A stretch of DNA of 64,000 bases from Rhizophagus clarus. Its lineage: Eukaryota; Glomeromycota; Glomeromycetes; Glomerales; Glomeraceae. The stretch lies in assembly GCA_015698045.1 (NCBI GenBank), contig BLAL01000034.1:1612001-1676000 (forward strand), given 5' to 3'. The notes under the pieces were generated by a model that did no database searches, had not been told where the DNA came from, and saw only the letters and a list, made by a program, of their open reading frames with translations. Shown here piece by piece: positions 63,152 through 64,000 of this stretch. Every line of letters starts with the position of its first letter. The first letter of the stretch is position 1. The translations under genes were made by a program, and so were the position numbers.

Positions 63152-63311
63152 TATATGAAATCTTTGTAATAAAAAGATATGAAACTCAAAAAAAAATAAA
63201 AATTTAATTAATATTAAATTTACACTTATTTTAGTATAAAAAACATAATTAGTATATAAAGTAAATTTAAAAATTTTTTTTTTATACCTTTCTATTGCAA
63301 AAATTCCATAT
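63152..63311. mobile_element. Second copy of the 165-bp MITE, inverted and decayed
   Basis: Read on the minus strand, it follows 35710-35874 along its whole length: ATATGGAATTTTTGCAATAG at one end, the AAACATAATTAGTATATAAA-like centre, and GAAACTCAAAAAAAAA near the other. Its TIRs have diverged. It is the same family and an older insertion. Confidence 0.75.
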
Positions 63312-64000
63312 ATATAATTTAAAATAAATAATCAATTTCTGTATATAATATTTTATCTTAATAATTTTATAAGCTTTTGTATTAACTTTTCTAAAAAATA
63401 AATAAGCTTTACAGTTAGAGAAGTTATATATATTATATAATATTTATTTTATTATAAACTTTTACCTTCTCTTTTTTTATTAGATTTAATAATTAATCAA
63501 ATTATCGCCGTTTTTGAATTACTGTAATCGGCAACTAATTTGTAATAAATAAAAAATTGATTTGAAGATTACAAAAATAAAATCACGTTGTACAATGAAA
63601 ACTATGACTATCATTTGATCTGTATAACTCTAAGCCACCATTACATAACATCATTAATAAATTTTTTATCGTTCGCCTTTTGTTTTTATTTTAGCTTATA
63701 AACCGATTCCTGAAGACCGATTCTTAAAAGCCGATTCCTAAAACTGACTCCTAACGATTCTAGAGGTTCACTACTAAGTATTGGGTAATATTTTTTTTTT
63801 ATTTTATTATTTTTTTTTCCTTTTTTTTCGTTTCTAATTATTTTTTTTATTTAGATTTTTAGTTTTTAATAAATAAAAAAAAACACCATAAAACATCTGA
63901 TAAGTATAGTAAAGAAGGCCAAGATGTTAAGTTTAATGTTTTTTTAAAAGAAATAGTTATAAAAATGTGCTTTTGATATGTTTATGATAGTATAAACTAG
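63312..64000. other. Window end, no recognised gene
   Basis: It contains TATCGCCGTTTT at 63504, which resembles the first 10 bases of the two-gene transposon's TIR with its TA. A small CCGATTCCTAAA tandem repeat follows at 63700-63763. An element or gene may begin here and run out of the window; I cannot support one. Confidence 0.4.
63700..63763. repeat. Tandem CCGATTCCTAAA-type repeat
   Basis: About four units of 12-15 bp (ACCGATTCCTGAAG, ACCGATTCTTAAAAG, CCGATTCCTAAAA, CTGACTCCTAA) follow one another. Confidence 0.6.

Noticed and set aside
1-64000. tRNA, rRNA, CRISPR arrays, LTR elements, Polintons or other virus-like elements
   Set aside because: No T-loop-like motifs in a foldable context, no rRNA blocks, no regular spacer arrays, and no capsid, integrase or polymerase motifs were recognised by eye.

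Overview
The window looks like nuclear DNA of a Glomeromycotina (arbuscular mycorrhizal) fungus, most like Rhizophagus. The sequence is extremely AT-rich. Genes are small and interrupted by 60-100 bp GT-AG introns. There are two MATA-type HMG-box genes, a tandem family of short F-box-like genes, and deep nests of transposable elements. This placement rests on gene families and composition, not on a database search. No rRNA, tRNA or CRISPR array was recognised, and no LTR, Polinton or other virus-like element.

Layout. 155-1329 (-): one intact three-exon gene of unknown function. 1.3-17.4 kb: a repeat block whose core (about 5.5-13.2 kb) is a four-level nest. A long palindromic element is split by a poly(A)-tailed retroposon, which is split by a minisatellite-bearing TIR element, which is split by a two-gene IS630/Tc1-type transposon. 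That innermost element encodes an apparently intact DD34E transposase and a convergent Cys-rich/SAM-domain protein. 17.9-31.8 kb: the gene-dense part. It holds a small + strand gene end, a four-exon F-box-like gene (18319-19316), an intronless MATA-HMG gene (23104-23730), and a head-to-tail array of related F-box-like genes. The array has three intact copies and two decayed ones. A separate F-box plus zinc-binding gene follows (30480-31755). 31.8-39.4 kb: AT-rich repeats with two MITEs and a 2 kb ORF1-only non-LTR retroposon. 39-58.6 kb: a gene-poor stretch full of A/T tracts, with one MATA-HMG gene (50720-51736). 58.6-64 kb: a decayed Tc1 element, a second ORF1-only retroposon and a second copy of the 35.7 kb MITE.

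How it fits together. Host genes here are mostly regulatory: HMG transcription factors and F-box adaptors, and the F-box family is expanding by tandem duplication. Transposons make up most of the rest. They insert mainly into one another, and several target-site duplications are still readable, so insertion order can be deduced. The most novel items are the two-gene IS630/Tc1 element, the nest that holds it, and the two unrelated retroposons that carry ORF1 but no endonuclease or reverse transcriptase, like mammalian HAL1.
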